Assembly (NCBI RefSeq): GCF_001262495.1
Contig: NZ_LGYE01000002.1
Location: 610,368 to 674,367, forward strand
Reading direction: 5' to 3'
Length of the DNA stretch: 64,000 bases
DNA from: Microbacterium sp. GCS4
GTDB lineage: Bacteria > Actinomycetota > Actinomycetes > Actinomycetales > Microbacteriaceae
The position numbers and the translations under genes are program-made. The notes beneath the pieces are model-generated. The model did no database searches. It had not been told where the DNA came from and worked only from the letters and a program-made list of their open reading frames with translations. Shown here piece by piece: positions 27,230 to 36,291 of the stretch (position 1 is the first letter of the stretch; the number at the start of each line of letters is the position of its first letter).

Positions 27230-30067
27230 TTGGCTCAAGGCAAGAAGCTCGTCATCGTCGAGTCTCCGACGAAGATGCGGTCGATTCAGGGGTACCTCGG
27301 CGACGGATACGAGGTGCTCAGCTCGGTCGGGCACATCCGCGACCTCGCCGACAAGAAGGACATCCCCGCGGCCGACAAGCAGGCGTACGGGAAGTACTCG
27401 ATCGACGTCGACAACGACTTCGACCCGTACTACGTCGTCTCCGACCGCAAGACGAAGACCGTCGCCGAACTCAAGCGCGCTCTCAAGACCGCCGACGAAC
27501 TCCTGCTCGCCACTGATGAGGATCGCGAGGGTGAGGCCATCGCCTGGCATCTCCTGGAGACGCTCAAGCCGAAGATCCCGGTCAAGCGCATGGTCTTCCA
27601 CGAGATCACCAAGGACGCTATCCAGGCCGCCGTCGGCAAGACCCGCGAGCTCGACATCGACCTCGTCGACGCGCAGGAGACCCGTCGCATCCTTGACCGT
27701 CTCTACGGCTGGGACGTGTCGCCCGTGCTCTGGTACAAGGTCAAGACGGGTCTGTCCGCCGGCCGCGTGCAGTCCGCCGCGACGCGCATGATCGTCGACC
27801 GTGAGCGCGAGCGCATGGCCTTCGTTTCCGCGGAGTACTGGGACGTGGAGGCGCTCGCTTCCTCATCATCCGGATTCCGCGTGCGTCTGGTGCGCGTCGA
27901 CGGCGGCCAGCTCGCCCGCGGAACCGACTTCGACGACCTCGGGACGCTCAAGAAGGCCGTCGTCGTCCTCGACGAGAAGAAGGCGGCAGCGCTCGCTCAG
28001 GCCGTCGAGACCGCCGGCGTCGGAACGGTCACGAAGGTCGAGGCGAAGCCCGGAACCCGCAGCCCCTACGCCCCCTTCACGACTTCCACCATGCAGCAGG
28101 AGGCGGGACGCAAGCTCTCGATGAGCGCCAAGCAGGCGATGAGCGTCGCCCAGCGCCTCTACGAGAAGGGATACATCACCTATATGCGCACCGACTCCAC
28201 GGCGCTCAGCACCCAGGCGGTGCAGGCGGCGCGGGGCCAGGCCGTGTCGTTGTACGGCGACAGCGCCGTGCCGCTCAAGCCGCGGGTCTACAAGTCCAAG
28301 AGCAAGAACGCGCAGGAGGCGCATGAGGCGATCCGCCCCTCGGGGGAGAACTTCCGCACGCCCTCCTCGGTGTCGTCCGAGCTCGACCGCGAGGAGTTCC
28401 GCCTCTACGACCTCATCTGGAAGCGCACGGTCGCTAGCCAGATGGCCGACGCGAAGTACGAGACCACGACCGTCACGATCGCGGTCGACGCCGGGGGCCA
28501 GAACGCGGAGTTCACGGCATCCGGCACCGTCTACACGTTCAAGGGGTTCCTCGAGGCGTACGAGGAGGGGCGCGACGAGAAGCGCAACTCCCAGGACACG
28601 TCCGACGACCAGTCGCTCCCCGCCGTCGCCGTGGGCGACGAGCTCGGGATGTCGGATGCCGAGGCCAAGGGGCACCGCACGACGCCGAAGCCGCGCTACA
28701 CCGAGGCGTCCCTCGTCAAGGCTCTCGAGGAGCACGGCATCGGCCGCCCCTCGACGTTCGCGAGCATCATCGGCACCGTGATCGACCGCGGCTACGCGAC
28801 CAAGCGCGGCCAGGCGCTCGTGCCGACCTGGCTCGCGTTCAGCGTCGTGCGTCTGCTCGAAGAGCACTTCGCCGACCTGATCGACTACGACTTCACCGCC
28901 GCGCTGGAAGACGACCTCGACGCGATCGCGCGTGGCGAGCAGAAGCGCGTCGAGTGGCTGCGCTCGTTCTACTACGGCTCCGACTCGCAGGTCGGACTGC
29001 GTCAGGTCGTCGACAACCTCGGCGAGATCGACGCGCGCGCGCTCAACTCGACGCGCATCACCGACACGGCGACGCTGCGGTTCGGCAAGTACGGCCCCTA
29101 TCTCGAGGTCGCGAACCCCGATGCGCCGGACGAGAAGCCGCGCATCGTGAACGTCCCGGAGGATCTTGCCCCCGACGAGCTCACGGCGGACAAGGCGCAG
29201 GAGCTCATCGACGCCCCCGTCGCCGGGGACCGTGTGCTCGGCGTCAACCCCGACAACGGGAAGGTCGTGGTCGTCAAGGACGGTCGTTTCGGGCCGTACG
29301 TGCAGGAGAACGAACCCGTCTCCGAGGACGCGGACGTCGACGAGGCCACCGGCGAAGTGGTCGAGAAGCCCAAGCCGAAGCGCGGGGCAAAGAAGGAGAC
29401 GGCGCCCAAACCGCGCACGGGCTCTCTGTTCCGCTCGATGTCGGTCGACACGATCGATCTCGACACAGCCCTGCAGCTGCTCAACCTGCCGCGCGTCGTG
29501 GGAGCCGACCCCGAGTCCGGCGACGAGATCACAGCGCAGAACGGGCGCTACGGTCCCTACTTGAAGAAGGGCACCGACTCCCGGTCGCTGGAGAGCGAGT
29601 CGCAGATCTTCGACATCACGCTCGACGAGGCGCTCGCGATCTACGCGCAGCCGAAGTACGGAGCGGGATCCCGGCGTGCGTCGAGCGCGCTGGCGGAATT
29701 CGAGGCCGACCCCGTGAGCGGCAAGCCCATCCGCATCCGTGACGGGCGCTTCGGCGCCTACGTGACGGACGGCGAGACGAACGTGACGATCCCGCGCGGC
29801 CAGAAGCCGGAGGACATCACGTTCGAGATCGCCGTGCAGATGCTCGCCGACAAGCGCGCGAAGGGGCCGGCCCCCAAGCGCGGCGCCCGCGGCGCGGCAG
29901 CCAAGAAGGCTCCCGCCAAGAAGGCTCCCGCCAAGAAAGCCCCCGCGAAGAAGGCCCCGGCGAAGAAGGCTCAGACGGATGCCGAGAAAGCCGCCGCTCG
30001 CTCGGCTGCGGCGAAGAAGGCCGCGGCGACCCGAGCCGCGAACGCGGCGAAGAAGAGCGCGGAGTGA
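27230..30067 (+). CDS. topA: DNA topoisomerase I
   Basis: 945 aa type IA topoisomerase that relaxes negative supercoils. Toprim domain from LVIVESPTKM to the TDEDREGEAIAWHL motif. The active-site Tyr is Y318 in YITYMRTDST. Several zinc-less C-terminal TopA repeats (FGKYGPYLEV, GRFGPYVQEN, GRYGPYLKKG, GRFGAYVTDG) replace zinc fingers, as in actinobacteria. The basic Lys/Ala tail with KKAPA repeats (about 29900-29970) helps processivity in mycobacterial TopA. Start is TTG 27230 with AAAGGA 7 nt upstream; upstream codons are not conserved. It overlaps tmk by 4 bp. Confidence 0.97.
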   Translation: MAQGKKLVIVESPTKMRSIQGYLGDGYEVLSSVGHIRDLADKKDIPAADKQAYGKYSIDVDNDFDPYYVVSDRKTKTVAELKRALKTADELLLATDEDREGEAIAWHLLETLKPKIPVKRMVFHEITKDAIQAAVGKTRELDIDLVDAQETRRILDRLYGWDVSPVLWYKVKTGLSAGRVQSAATRMIVDRERERMAFVSAEYWDVEALASSSSGFRVRLVRVDGGQLARGTDFDDLGTLKKAVVVLDEKKAAALAQAVETAGVGTVTKVEAKPGTRSPYAPFTTSTMQQEAGRKLSMSAKQAMSVAQRLYEKGYITYMRTDSTALSTQAVQAARGQAVSLYGDSAVPLKPRVYKSKSKNAQEAHEAIRPSGENFRTPSSVSSELDREEFRLYDLIWKRTVASQMADAKYETTTVTIAVDAGGQNAEFTASGTVYTFKGFLEAYEEGRDEKRNSQDTSDDQSLPAVAVGDELGMSDAEAKGHRTTPKPRYTEASLVKALEEHGIGRPSTFASIIGTVIDRGYATKRGQALVPTWLAFSVVRLLEEHFADLIDYDFTAALEDDLDAIARGEQKRVEWLRSFYYGSDSQVGLRQVVDNLGEIDARALNSTRITDTATLRFGKYGPYLEVANPDAPDEKPRIVNVPEDLAPDELTADKAQELIDAPVAGDRVLGVNPDNGKVVVVKDGRFGPYVQENEPVSEDADVDEATGEVVEKPKPKRGAKKETAPKPRTGSLFRSMSVDTIDLDTALQLLNLPRVVGADPESGDEITAQNGRYGPYLKKGTDSRSLESESQIFDITLDEALAIYAQPKYGAGSRRASSALAEFEADPVSGKPIRIRDGRFGAYVTDGETNVTIPRGQKPEDITFEIAVQMLADKRAKGPAPKRGARGAAAKKAPAKKAPAKKAPAKKAPAKKAQTDAEKAAARSAAAKKAAATRAANAAKKSAE

Positions 30068-30726
30068 GCGGACCGACGCGAGGTGACGACTCATCCGTGA
30101 CCGCCGAGCGCGGGGTGTGGATCACGCTCGAAGGCGGTGACGGGTCGGGTAAGACCACCCAGGCCGACCTGCTCGCGACCTGGCTCGAAGAGGCCGGGCG
30201 CACCGTCGTCCGCACTCGGGAGCCCGGCGGTTCGGAGGTCGGACAGCTGATCCGCGACATCGTGCTGCACCACCGCGGCGACATCGCGCCCCGCGCCGAG
30301 GCGCTGCTGTACGCGGCGGATCGCGCGCACCACGTCGCCACGGTCGTCCGCCCGTCCCTCGCGCGCGGCGAGGTCGTGCTCCAGGACCGCTACCTCGACT
30401 CGTCGGTGGCGTACCAGGGCGCGGGTCGGGTGCTCGACGGCACCGAGATCCGCAACCTGTCTCTGTGGGCGGCCGAAGGGGCGCTGCCCGACCTCACCGT
30501 GCTGCTCGACCTCGCTCCGGAGGTCGCGCGGGTGCGACTCGACTCCGCCGACAAGCCGTTCGACCGTCTCGAGGCCGAGAAGAACGAGTTCCACGCCCGA
30601 GTGCGCGAGGCCTACCTGGCGCTCGCCGCAGCCGAGCCCGAGCGGTTCCTGGTGGTCGACGCCACCCTGTCGCCCGAGGATCTCGCGCAGCGGGTCCGCG
30701 CGCGAATCGTCGACCTCCTCGGGTGA
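30064..30726 (+). CDS. tmk: thymidylate kinase
   Basis: 220 aa. Converts dTMP to dTDP. P-loop GGDGSGKTT (about 24-32), TREPGGSEVGQLIR, and LQDRYLDSSVAYQG (DR motif with the dTMP-binding region). GTG 30064 overlaps the topA TGA. GTG 30097 is another possible start, just before the conserved TAERGVWITLEG. topA-tmk-holB is the standard actinobacterial order and links dTTP supply and replication. Confidence 0.96.
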   Translation: MSGPTRGDDSSVTAERGVWITLEGGDGSGKTTQADLLATWLEEAGRTVVRTREPGGSEVGQLIRDIVLHHRGDIAPRAEALLYAADRAHHVATVVRPSLARGEVVLQDRYLDSSVAYQGAGRVLDGTEIRNLSLWAAEGALPDLTVLLDLAPEVARVRLDSADKPFDRLEAEKNEFHARVREAYLALAAAEPERFLVVDATLSPEDLAQRVRARIVDLLG

Positions 30727-30794
30727 TCACAGCCGGCGCGACAGCATCCGGCGGTGCCGATTCGCAGGATGCCGCGCACGTCGGTGCTCCCGAT

Positions 30795-30800
30795 TAGGCT
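30795..30800 (+). promoter_or_regulatory. leaderless -10 box of holB
   Basis: TAGGCT, 6 nt before ATG 30807, so holB need not depend on topA-tmk transcription. Confidence 0.5.
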
Positions 30801-30806
30801 GAGTGC

Positions 30807-31964
30807 ATGACGCAGACCCTCGCCGCCCCTTTCCCCTGGGCGGACGTGTGGGGTCAGGATGCGGCGGTCGAGACGCTGCGGGGCGCCGCATCGGATCCTG
30901 CCGCGCTGTCGCATGCGTGGCTCATCACCGGCCCGCCGGGATCGGGCAGGTCGACGCTCGCGTACGCCTTCGCCGCCGCACTCGTCGCGGATCGTCCCGA
31001 CGACGAGGCGACCATGCGCCAGGTGCTGGCCGGGACGCACCCCGACGTGACGGCGCTCCGCACCGACAAGGTGATCATCACGATCGCCGAGGCGCGCTCC
31101 CTCGTCGAGCGCTCCTACTTCGCTCCGTCGGCCGGTCGCTATCGCGTGATCGTCGTCGAGGACGCGGACCGCATGGTCGAACGCACCTCGAACGTCCTGC
31201 TCAAGGCTCTCGAGGAGCCGCCCGAGCAGACCGTGTGGATCCTCTGCGCGCCGAGCGAGGCGGACCTGCTGCCCACCATCCGTTCGCGCGTGCGGTCGCT
31301 ACGGCTGCGTGAGCCCGATGTCGCAGACGTCGCGCGTCTGATCACGATGCGCACGGGGGTCGACGAGGCGGTCGCGGAGCAGGCGGCGCGACACGCGCAG
31401 CGGCACATCGGCATGGCGCAGCGCCTCGCCACAGACGAGTCCGCACGCCGCCGTCGCGACGACACGCTGCGATCGGTTCTCGGGGTGCGGGGCGTGAACG
31501 ACGCGGTCGAGGTCGCCGGACGCATCATCCAGGCGGCGACGGACGATGCGAAGGCTCTCACCGCCGAGCGCGACGCCGCGGAGCGGGCGACGCTGCTGCG
31601 CACCGTCGGCATCGCGGAGGGGCAGGCCGTGCCCCCGGCTCTCCGCTCGCAGATCTCCGCCCTGGAGGACGAGCAGAAGAAGCGCGCGACCCGCAGTCTC
31701 CGCGACGGCATCGACCGCGTGCTCACCGACCTCCAGTCGCTGTTCCGCGACGTCGTGATGCTGCAGTTCGGCCGCGACTCCGAGCTGATCAACCGCGAGC
31801 TCCACGCCGAACTCGCCGCACTCGCGGCCGCATGGCCCGAGACCCGCACCCTCGTCGTGCTCGACCACCTGGCGGACACCCGTCAGTCGTTGGAGCGCAA
31901 CGTCGCACCACTGCTCGCCCTCGAGAGCTTGCTCGTGACCGTCACGAGCGGGAGGACACCGTGA
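30807..31964 (+). CDS. holB: DNA polymerase III delta-prime subunit
   Basis: 385 aa AAA+ clamp-loader subunit. Walker A reads GPPGSGRST (about 42-50) with Arg in place of the ATP-binding Lys, the usual degeneration in delta-prime, which does not hydrolyse ATP. VVEDADRM (Walker-B-like) and LLKALEEPPEQTVWILC (sensor region) follow. The Cys zinc ribbon after the P-loop is missing. Partner of DnaX encoded at 3.9-6.3 kb. It overlaps the next gene by 4 bp (GTGA). Confidence 0.94.
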   Translation: MTQTLAAPFPWADVWGQDAAVETLRGAASDPAALSHAWLITGPPGSGRSTLAYAFAAALVADRPDDEATMRQVLAGTHPDVTALRTDKVIITIAEARSLVERSYFAPSAGRYRVIVVEDADRMVERTSNVLLKALEEPPEQTVWILCAPSEADLLPTIRSRVRSLRLREPDVADVARLITMRTGVDEAVAEQAARHAQRHIGMAQRLATDESARRRRDDTLRSVLGVRGVNDAVEVAGRIIQAATDDAKALTAERDAAERATLLRTVGIAEGQAVPPALRSQISALEDEQKKRATRSLRDGIDRVLTDLQSLFRDVVMLQFGRDSELINRELHAELAALAAAWPETRTLVVLDHLADTRQSLERNVAPLLALESLLVTVTSGRTP

Positions 31965-33520
31965 ACACTCGATCGACTTCTCGCCTGCGACGCGTCCTCG
32001 GGGCGGTCGCCGGCCTCGCCGTGGCATCCGTCGCCCTGTCCGGATGCCTGTACTCGATGATCCCGGAGGGGGCGGAGTCGAAGCCCTCCGTCACGAAGGC
32101 GCCGGACACGGACGGCGTCGCAGCAGACCTCCTGCCCTTCTACAATCAGACGCTCACCTGGACCGACTGCGGCGGGACGGGCTTCGACTGCACCGATGTG
32201 ACGGCACCGCTCGACTGGGAGAACCCGGGCGCCGGCGAGATCACGCTGTCGGTCGTGCGGCACCAGGCGACCGGGACCGCGCAGGGCTCGCTGCTCACGA
32301 ACCCCGGCGGCCCCGGCGCGAGCGGCGTGGAGCTCATCCGTGACAGCCTCGACTTCGCGGTCGGCGCCGACCTCATCGAGAACTTCGACGTCATCGGGTT
32401 CGATCCCCGCGGCGTCGGCGACTCGACGGCCGTGAGGTGCTTCGATGCAGCCCAGATGGACGACTACCTGTACGCCATCCCGGAGGCCCCGCGCGGCAGC
32501 GCCGAGTGGGAGACCGAGCTGCTCGAGGGTCACAAGGCGTTCGCCGACGCATGCGAGGCCAACAGCGGCGGCATCCTGCCGTACATCACGACCATCAACG
32601 CCGCGCGGGACATGGACCTCCTCCGTGCCGTGCTGGGGGACACCCAGCTCAACTACCTCGGCTACTCGTACGGCACCTTCCTCGGTGCGACGTACGCGAA
32701 CCTGTACCCGGAGAAGGCCGGCCGGCTCGTGCTCGACGGCGCCATCGACCCTGCGGTGTCCGGCCTCGACGTGGGCGCGACGCAGGCGCTCGGCTTCGAG
32801 TCCGCGCTCCGCGCCTACATGCAGGACTGCCTCGACTCGGGCCAGTGCCCCTTCGCGGGCTCGGTCGACGACGCCATGGCCGACCTCGGGGCGCTGCTCG
32901 CGAGTGTGGACGCGGTGCCGTTGAAGAACGGCGACGGACGGATGCTGGGCGCGGATGCGCTCATGACCGCGATCATCGCCGCACTGTACTCGGCCGACAG
33001 CTGGACCTACCTCACGCAGGCGTTCGACGAGGCGCTGCAGGGCGACCCGTCGACGGCGTTCCTGCTCGCCGACTTCTACAACGGGCGGGAGAACGGCTCC
33101 TACCTCGACAACTCCTCCGAGGCCTTCCGTGCGTACAACTGCATGGACTATCCGGTGGAGAACGACCCTGCGGCCGAGGCGGCGACGAACGCCAAGATCG
33201 CCGAGGGCGCCCCGACGATCGCACCGTACTGGGCCGGTCCCGACTCCTGCTCCGTCTGGCCGTACCCGCCCACCGGCACGCGCGGCGAGATCACGGCCGA
33301 AGGCGCGGGTCCCATCGTCGTGGTCGGCACCACCAACGACCCGGCGACCCCCTACGAGTGGTCGGAGTCCCTCGCCGACCAGCTCTCGGAGGGCGTCCTC
33401 ATCACCCGCGTGGGGGAGGGGCACACGGGCTACAACAAGGGCAACAGGTGCGTCGACAGCGCCGTGGAGGCGTTCCTCCTCGACGACACGGTGCCCGAAG
33501 ACGGACTGCGCTGCGAGTGA
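31961..33520 (+). CDS. secreted lipoprotein alpha/beta hydrolase (TAP-like)
   Basis: 519 aa. Lipoprotein signal with lipobox ALSGC (C29). Alpha/beta-hydrolase core: oxyanion HG-like NPGGPGASGVE, nucleophile elbow GYSYG with S236, and His H488 in VGEGHTGY within a C-terminal TAP-like domain. Relatives include Streptomyces tripeptidyl aminopeptidases and mycobacterial CaeA/Hip1, so a peptidase or esterase at the cell surface is expected. GTG 31961 overlaps the holB stop, an unusual but conserved coupling in this group. Confidence 0.88.
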   Translation: MNTRSTSRLRRVLGAVAGLAVASVALSGCLYSMIPEGAESKPSVTKAPDTDGVAADLLPFYNQTLTWTDCGGTGFDCTDVTAPLDWENPGAGEITLSVVRHQATGTAQGSLLTNPGGPGASGVELIRDSLDFAVGADLIENFDVIGFDPRGVGDSTAVRCFDAAQMDDYLYAIPEAPRGSAEWETELLEGHKAFADACEANSGGILPYITTINAARDMDLLRAVLGDTQLNYLGYSYGTFLGATYANLYPEKAGRLVLDGAIDPAVSGLDVGATQALGFESALRAYMQDCLDSGQCPFAGSVDDAMADLGALLASVDAVPLKNGDGRMLGADALMTAIIAALYSADSWTYLTQAFDEALQGDPSTAFLLADFYNGRENGSYLDNSSEAFRAYNCMDYPVENDPAAEAATNAKIAEGAPTIAPYWAGPDSCSVWPYPPTGTRGEITAEGAGPIVVVGTTNDPATPYEWSESLADQLSEGVLITRVGEGHTGYNKGNRCVDSAVEAFLLDDTVPEDGLRCE

Positions 33521-33555
33521 GTCGGTCTCGATTCGCGGTGCGGCCCCGGAACGGG

Positions 33556-33561
33556 TAATAT
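33556..33561 (+). promoter_or_regulatory. -10 box of tRNA-Thr
   Basis: TAATAT, 10 nt before the tRNA. A weak TTCGCG (33532-33537) is the only -35 candidate. Confidence 0.55.
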
Positions 33562-33571
33562 CGATGATCGC

Positions 33572-33647
33572 GCCGCTTTAGCTCAGTCGGCAGAGCATTT
33601 CACTCGTAATGAAAAGGTCGTCAGTTCGATTCTGACAAGCGGCTCCA
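33572..33647 (+). tRNA. tRNA-Thr (anticodon CGT)
   Basis: Acceptor GCCGCTT with AAGCGGC, D-arm GCTC/GAGC, anticodon stem TTTCA/TGAAA with loop CTCGTAA giving CGT, T-arm GTCAG-TTCGATT-CTGAC, and encoded CCA. 76 nt. Confidence 0.97.
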
Positions 33648-33649
33648 CC

Positions 33650-33682
33650 AGGCCCCGTGATGCGAAGAACATCACGGGGCCT
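33650..33682 (+). terminator. terminator of tRNA-Thr
   Basis: 13-bp perfect stem (33650-33662 with 33670-33682), 7-nt loop, followed by TCTGGT. It begins 3 nt after the tRNA CCA. Confidence 0.85.
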
Positions 33683-33712
33683 TCTGGTATCCCGTCCCGG
33701 GCTGCACGCGCG

Positions 33713-33718
33713 TACGCT
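33713..33718 (+). promoter_or_regulatory. leaderless -10 box of pncA
   Basis: TACGCT, 6 nt before ATG 33725. Confidence 0.5.
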
Positions 33719-33724
33719 CGGAGC

Positions 33725-34306
33725 ATGAGCAGAGCGCTTCTGATCGTCGACGTCCAGAACGACTTCACCGAGGGCGGTGCACTCGCCGTCGCCGGAGGCG
33801 ATGCGGTCGCCTCCGCGGTGTCGGCCTTCCTCGCGACGCATGCCGGCGGGTACGACGTCGTCGTCGCGTCGCGGGACTGGCACGACGCGACCGGCGACAA
33901 CGGCGGGCATTTCGCCGAACAGCCCGACTTCGTCGACACGTGGCCGGTGCACTGCGTCGCGGGGACCGATGGCGCGGAGTACGACACTCTGCTCGTCACC
34001 GACGCGATCACGCACCATGTGCACAAGGGGCAGGGCGAGCCGGCCTACTCGATGTTCGAGGGTGCCACCGTCTCCGGCGAGACCGTCGGCGCGCTGCTCA
34101 CGGCGGCCGGCGTGCTGAGCGCCGATGTGGTGGGACTCGCCACCGACCACTGCGTGCGTGCCTCGGCGCTCGACGCGATCGCGCACGGCGTGCACGTGCG
34201 CGTCTTCACCGACCTGATCGCCGGGGTCGGGGCGGAGTCGAGCGAGGCCGCGCTCGCCGAGCTCGTGCACGCCGGGGCCGTCCTCGCGGAGAGCCGCGAC
34301 GCGTGA
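33725..34306 (+). CDS. pncA: nicotinamidase (isochorismatase family)
   Basis: 193 aa. Hydrolyses nicotinamide to nicotinate for NAD salvage. The catalytic triad pattern is present: the N-terminal Asp of VDVQNDF (D9), K101 in VHKGQG, and C143 in TDHCVR. Metal-site DWHD and the downstream His of WPVHC match PncA. Leaderless start. It overlaps the DUF1697 gene by 4 bp. PncA is also the pyrazinamide-activating enzyme in mycobacteria. Confidence 0.92.
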   Translation: MSRALLIVDVQNDFTEGGALAVAGGDAVASAVSAFLATHAGGYDVVVASRDWHDATGDNGGHFAEQPDFVDTWPVHCVAGTDGAEYDTLLVTDAITHHVHKGQGEPAYSMFEGATVSGETVGALLTAAGVLSADVVGLATDHCVRASALDAIAHGVHVRVFTDLIAGVGAESSEAALAELVHAGAVLAESRDA

Positions 34307-34833
34307 GCCGCAGCGTCCTGCTCCTGCGCGCCGTCAACGTGGGCGGTCGCGGAACGGTGCCGATGGCGCGGCTGCGCGAGGTGCTCGCCCCCGAGCTGGG
34401 CGACGACGTCTCGACGTACATCGCGAGCGGGAACGTCATCTGCGAGCATCCGGATGATCCGGATGCCGCCTGCGCCCGCGTCCGCGCACTGATCTCCGCG
34501 GAGTTCGACGTCGACACCCCGGTGATCCTGCGCACCCACGACGCGCTCGAGAAGGCGTTGAGCCGGGTTCCCTTCGAGGATGCCGCCGAAAAGATGCTGC
34601 ACGCGATGTTCCTCGAGGCGGCGCCGAAGGCCGGAGCGCTCGACGCGCTGCGCGAACGTCTCGTGCCGGGGGAGCGCATCGCTCTCGTCGGTCACGACCT
34701 CTGGATCGACTACGGCGAGAGCGGTGTGCAGGGCACCAAGCTCACGAAGGCCGTTCTCGACCGGGCGCTCGGTGTCGCCGGGACGGCGCGCAATCTGCGC
34801 ACGACGCGAAAGCTGCTCGACCTCACGGCGTGA
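34303..34833 (+). CDS. DUF1697 family protein
   Basis: 176 aa. LLLRAVNVGGRGTVPMARLREVL and TYIASGNVI are the DUF1697 signature (RAVNVGG...K/R, SGN). The C-terminal GTKLTKAVLDRAL and TTRKLLDL complete it. No function is established for the family. GTG 34303 overlaps the pncA stop, so the pair is cotranscribed. Confidence 0.87.
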   Translation: MSRSVLLLRAVNVGGRGTVPMARLREVLAPELGDDVSTYIASGNVICEHPDDPDAACARVRALISAEFDVDTPVILRTHDALEKALSRVPFEDAAEKMLHAMFLEAAPKAGALDALRERLVPGERIALVGHDLWIDYGESGVQGTKLTKAVLDRALGVAGTARNLRTTRKLLDLTA

Positions 34834-34839
34834 CCGGGG

Positions 34840-35040
34840 TCAGGCGGGGAGCTCCGCGCTGAGCGCCACCGGGGGCATAGTCGACCGAGCCTGCAGATCG
34901 ACGCGTCGCGTGCCGCAGTCATGGCAGCGGACGTAGACGACCACACCCTCGCTCGTCGAGTGGCGGGATTCGGCGATCCAGGCGTGCTCGTGCGGCCGAG
35001 TGGTCTGGTGGGGGATCGGAAGCGTGTGCAGGGAGGTCAT
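34840..35040 (-). CDS. small zinc-ribbon-like hypothetical protein
   Basis: 66 aa. Contains VRCHDCGTRRVD (one CxxC) preceded by HEHAW, together a plausible zinc knuckle. The ATG at 35040 has CACGCT (35047-35052, minus strand) 6 nt upstream, a leaderless-type arrangement. A longer form from 35076 would overlap the divergent gene and is less likely. Function unknown. Confidence 0.6.
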   Translation of the reverse strand: MTSLHTLPIPHQTTRPHEHAWIAESRHSTSEGVVVYVRCHDCGTRRVDLQARSTMPPVALSAELPA

Positions 35041-35065
35041 GTCACCAGCGTGATGTAATGGCCTT

Positions 35066-35587
35066 ATGCATCTCAACCCTTACGGAGAGTACGCGGTTCT
35101 CCTCGCGGCATCCCTCGCCGACGACTGGCCGGAGGATCGCGCGGGAATCGAGCGCCGCACCCTCGACATGGGCATGACGATGACGTTCCCGGTCGAGTCC
35201 GACGACCATGCCCGCGTTCGAGAGGTCATCGACGACTGGCTGCGGATCGTCGACGAGACCGATCCCGTTGAGCGTGCGCGACTGCTCAACGCGCAGATGG
35301 CTCAGGCCGCCGCCTATCCGCGCCTCACCGACCACGACGGGGAGGGATGGCACCTGCACTACCGGGACGACGTGCAGTCGCTGCCGTCCGTGCTGCGCGC
35401 GATCATCGCTGTCGGCACCTCCCTGCATCTCGTCACGCGAGGCATGGACCGTCTCGCGCGCTGTGCAGCGGCTCCCTGCACGAACGTCGTGGTCGACGTC
35501 ACCCGCAACGGCCGCCAGCGCTTCTGCTCGGTGCGCTGCGCGAACAGAGCGGCGGTCCGCCGCCATCGCGCCCGAGCGAGCGGATGA
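35066..35587 (+). CDS. CGNR zinc-finger / ABATE domain protein
   Basis: 173 aa. The N-terminal stress-induced ABATE-type domain includes YAVLLAASLADD. The C-terminal CGNR zinc finger has C151 and C157 (RCAAAPCTNVVVD), then FCSVRCANRAAVRRHRAR. In this protein GN is replaced within CANRAA, as in many actinobacterial members. CGNR proteins are probable transcription regulators. ATG 35066 is 6 nt after TGTAAT. Divergent from the small zinc-ribbon gene with only 25 bp between starts. Confidence 0.83.
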   Translation: MHLNPYGEYAVLLAASLADDWPEDRAGIERRTLDMGMTMTFPVESDDHARVREVIDDWLRIVDETDPVERARLLNAQMAQAAAYPRLTDHDGEGWHLHYRDDVQSLPSVLRAIIAVGTSLHLVTRGMDRLARCAAAPCTNVVVDVTRNGRQRFCSVRCANRAAVRRHRARASG

Positions 35588-35611
35588 CGGCGGACCGCCG
35601 GATGCTGAGGG

Positions 35612-36160
35612 TCAGGCCGTCTGCTCGGAGTGCTTGCCCTCGGAGATCTCCTCGACGAGCTTGGCGTTGAAAGCCGGCAGATCGTCCGGGGTGCGGCTGG
35701 ACACGAGGCCGTTGTCGACCACGACCTCTTCGTCGACCCAATCGGCTCCCGCGTTGCGGAGGTCCGTCTTCAGGCTGGGGTAGCTCGTGAGCGTGCGTCC
35801 GTCGACCACACCGGCCTCGATGAGGATCCACGCGCCGTGGCAGATGACGGCCACGGGCTTGTGCTGCTCGAAGAAGGTGCGTGCCAGCGCGATCGAGGGC
35901 TCGTCCATACGCAGATGGTCGGCGTTCACGACGCCACCGGGCAGCACGAGCGCGTCGAACTCGTCGGCGGACGCGGAGGCCGCGGTGAGGTCGACGTGCT
36001 GCACGTGGCCGTTCTTGCCCGTGATCTGCTGCCCCTCGGGGGCGATGAGCGTCGCGCTCGCGCCCTCGGCCTGCACGGCCTCCCACGGGCTGGTCAGCTC
36101 GCTGTCCTCGAATCCGTCGGTCGCGAGGAATGCCACTCGGCTGTCGGTCAGAGTCGCCAT
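35612..36160 (-). CDS. DJ-1/PfpI family glutamine-amidotransferase-like protein
   Basis: 182 aa. The nucleophile elbow is VAVICHGAW with C107-H108, and an acidic Glu lies early (GFEDSELTSP). Relatives are YhbO/YraA, described as stress proteins with deglycase or protease/chaperone activity; the true activity is debated. ATG 36160 has AAAGGA 6 nt upstream. The stop is 22 bp from the convergent CGNR gene. Confidence 0.88.
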   Translation of the reverse strand: MATLTDSRVAFLATDGFEDSELTSPWEAVQAEGASATLIAPEGQQITGKNGHVQHVDLTAASASADEFDALVLPGGVVNADHLRMDEPSIALARTFFEQHKPVAVICHGAWILIEAGVVDGRTLTSYPSLKTDLRNAGADWVDEEVVVDNGLVSSRTPDDLPAFNAKLVEEISEGKHSEQTA

Positions 36161-36291
36161 GATGCGTCCTTTCGTGGGGGTCTCGCCCCCGGTTCTCGGG
36201 GACGTCTCGACCCTCTCGCAGGAGGCGGGCGCGGGGAAGGGGGTGGCCCCGTCGCACCCTGGATGCTAGACGGTCGTGGCAGGATGCGACG

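Noticed and set aside
29900..29970. CRISPR-like array of AAGAAGGCTCCCGCC units
   Set aside because: These are in-frame KKAPA codon repeats of the topA tail with no spacers.
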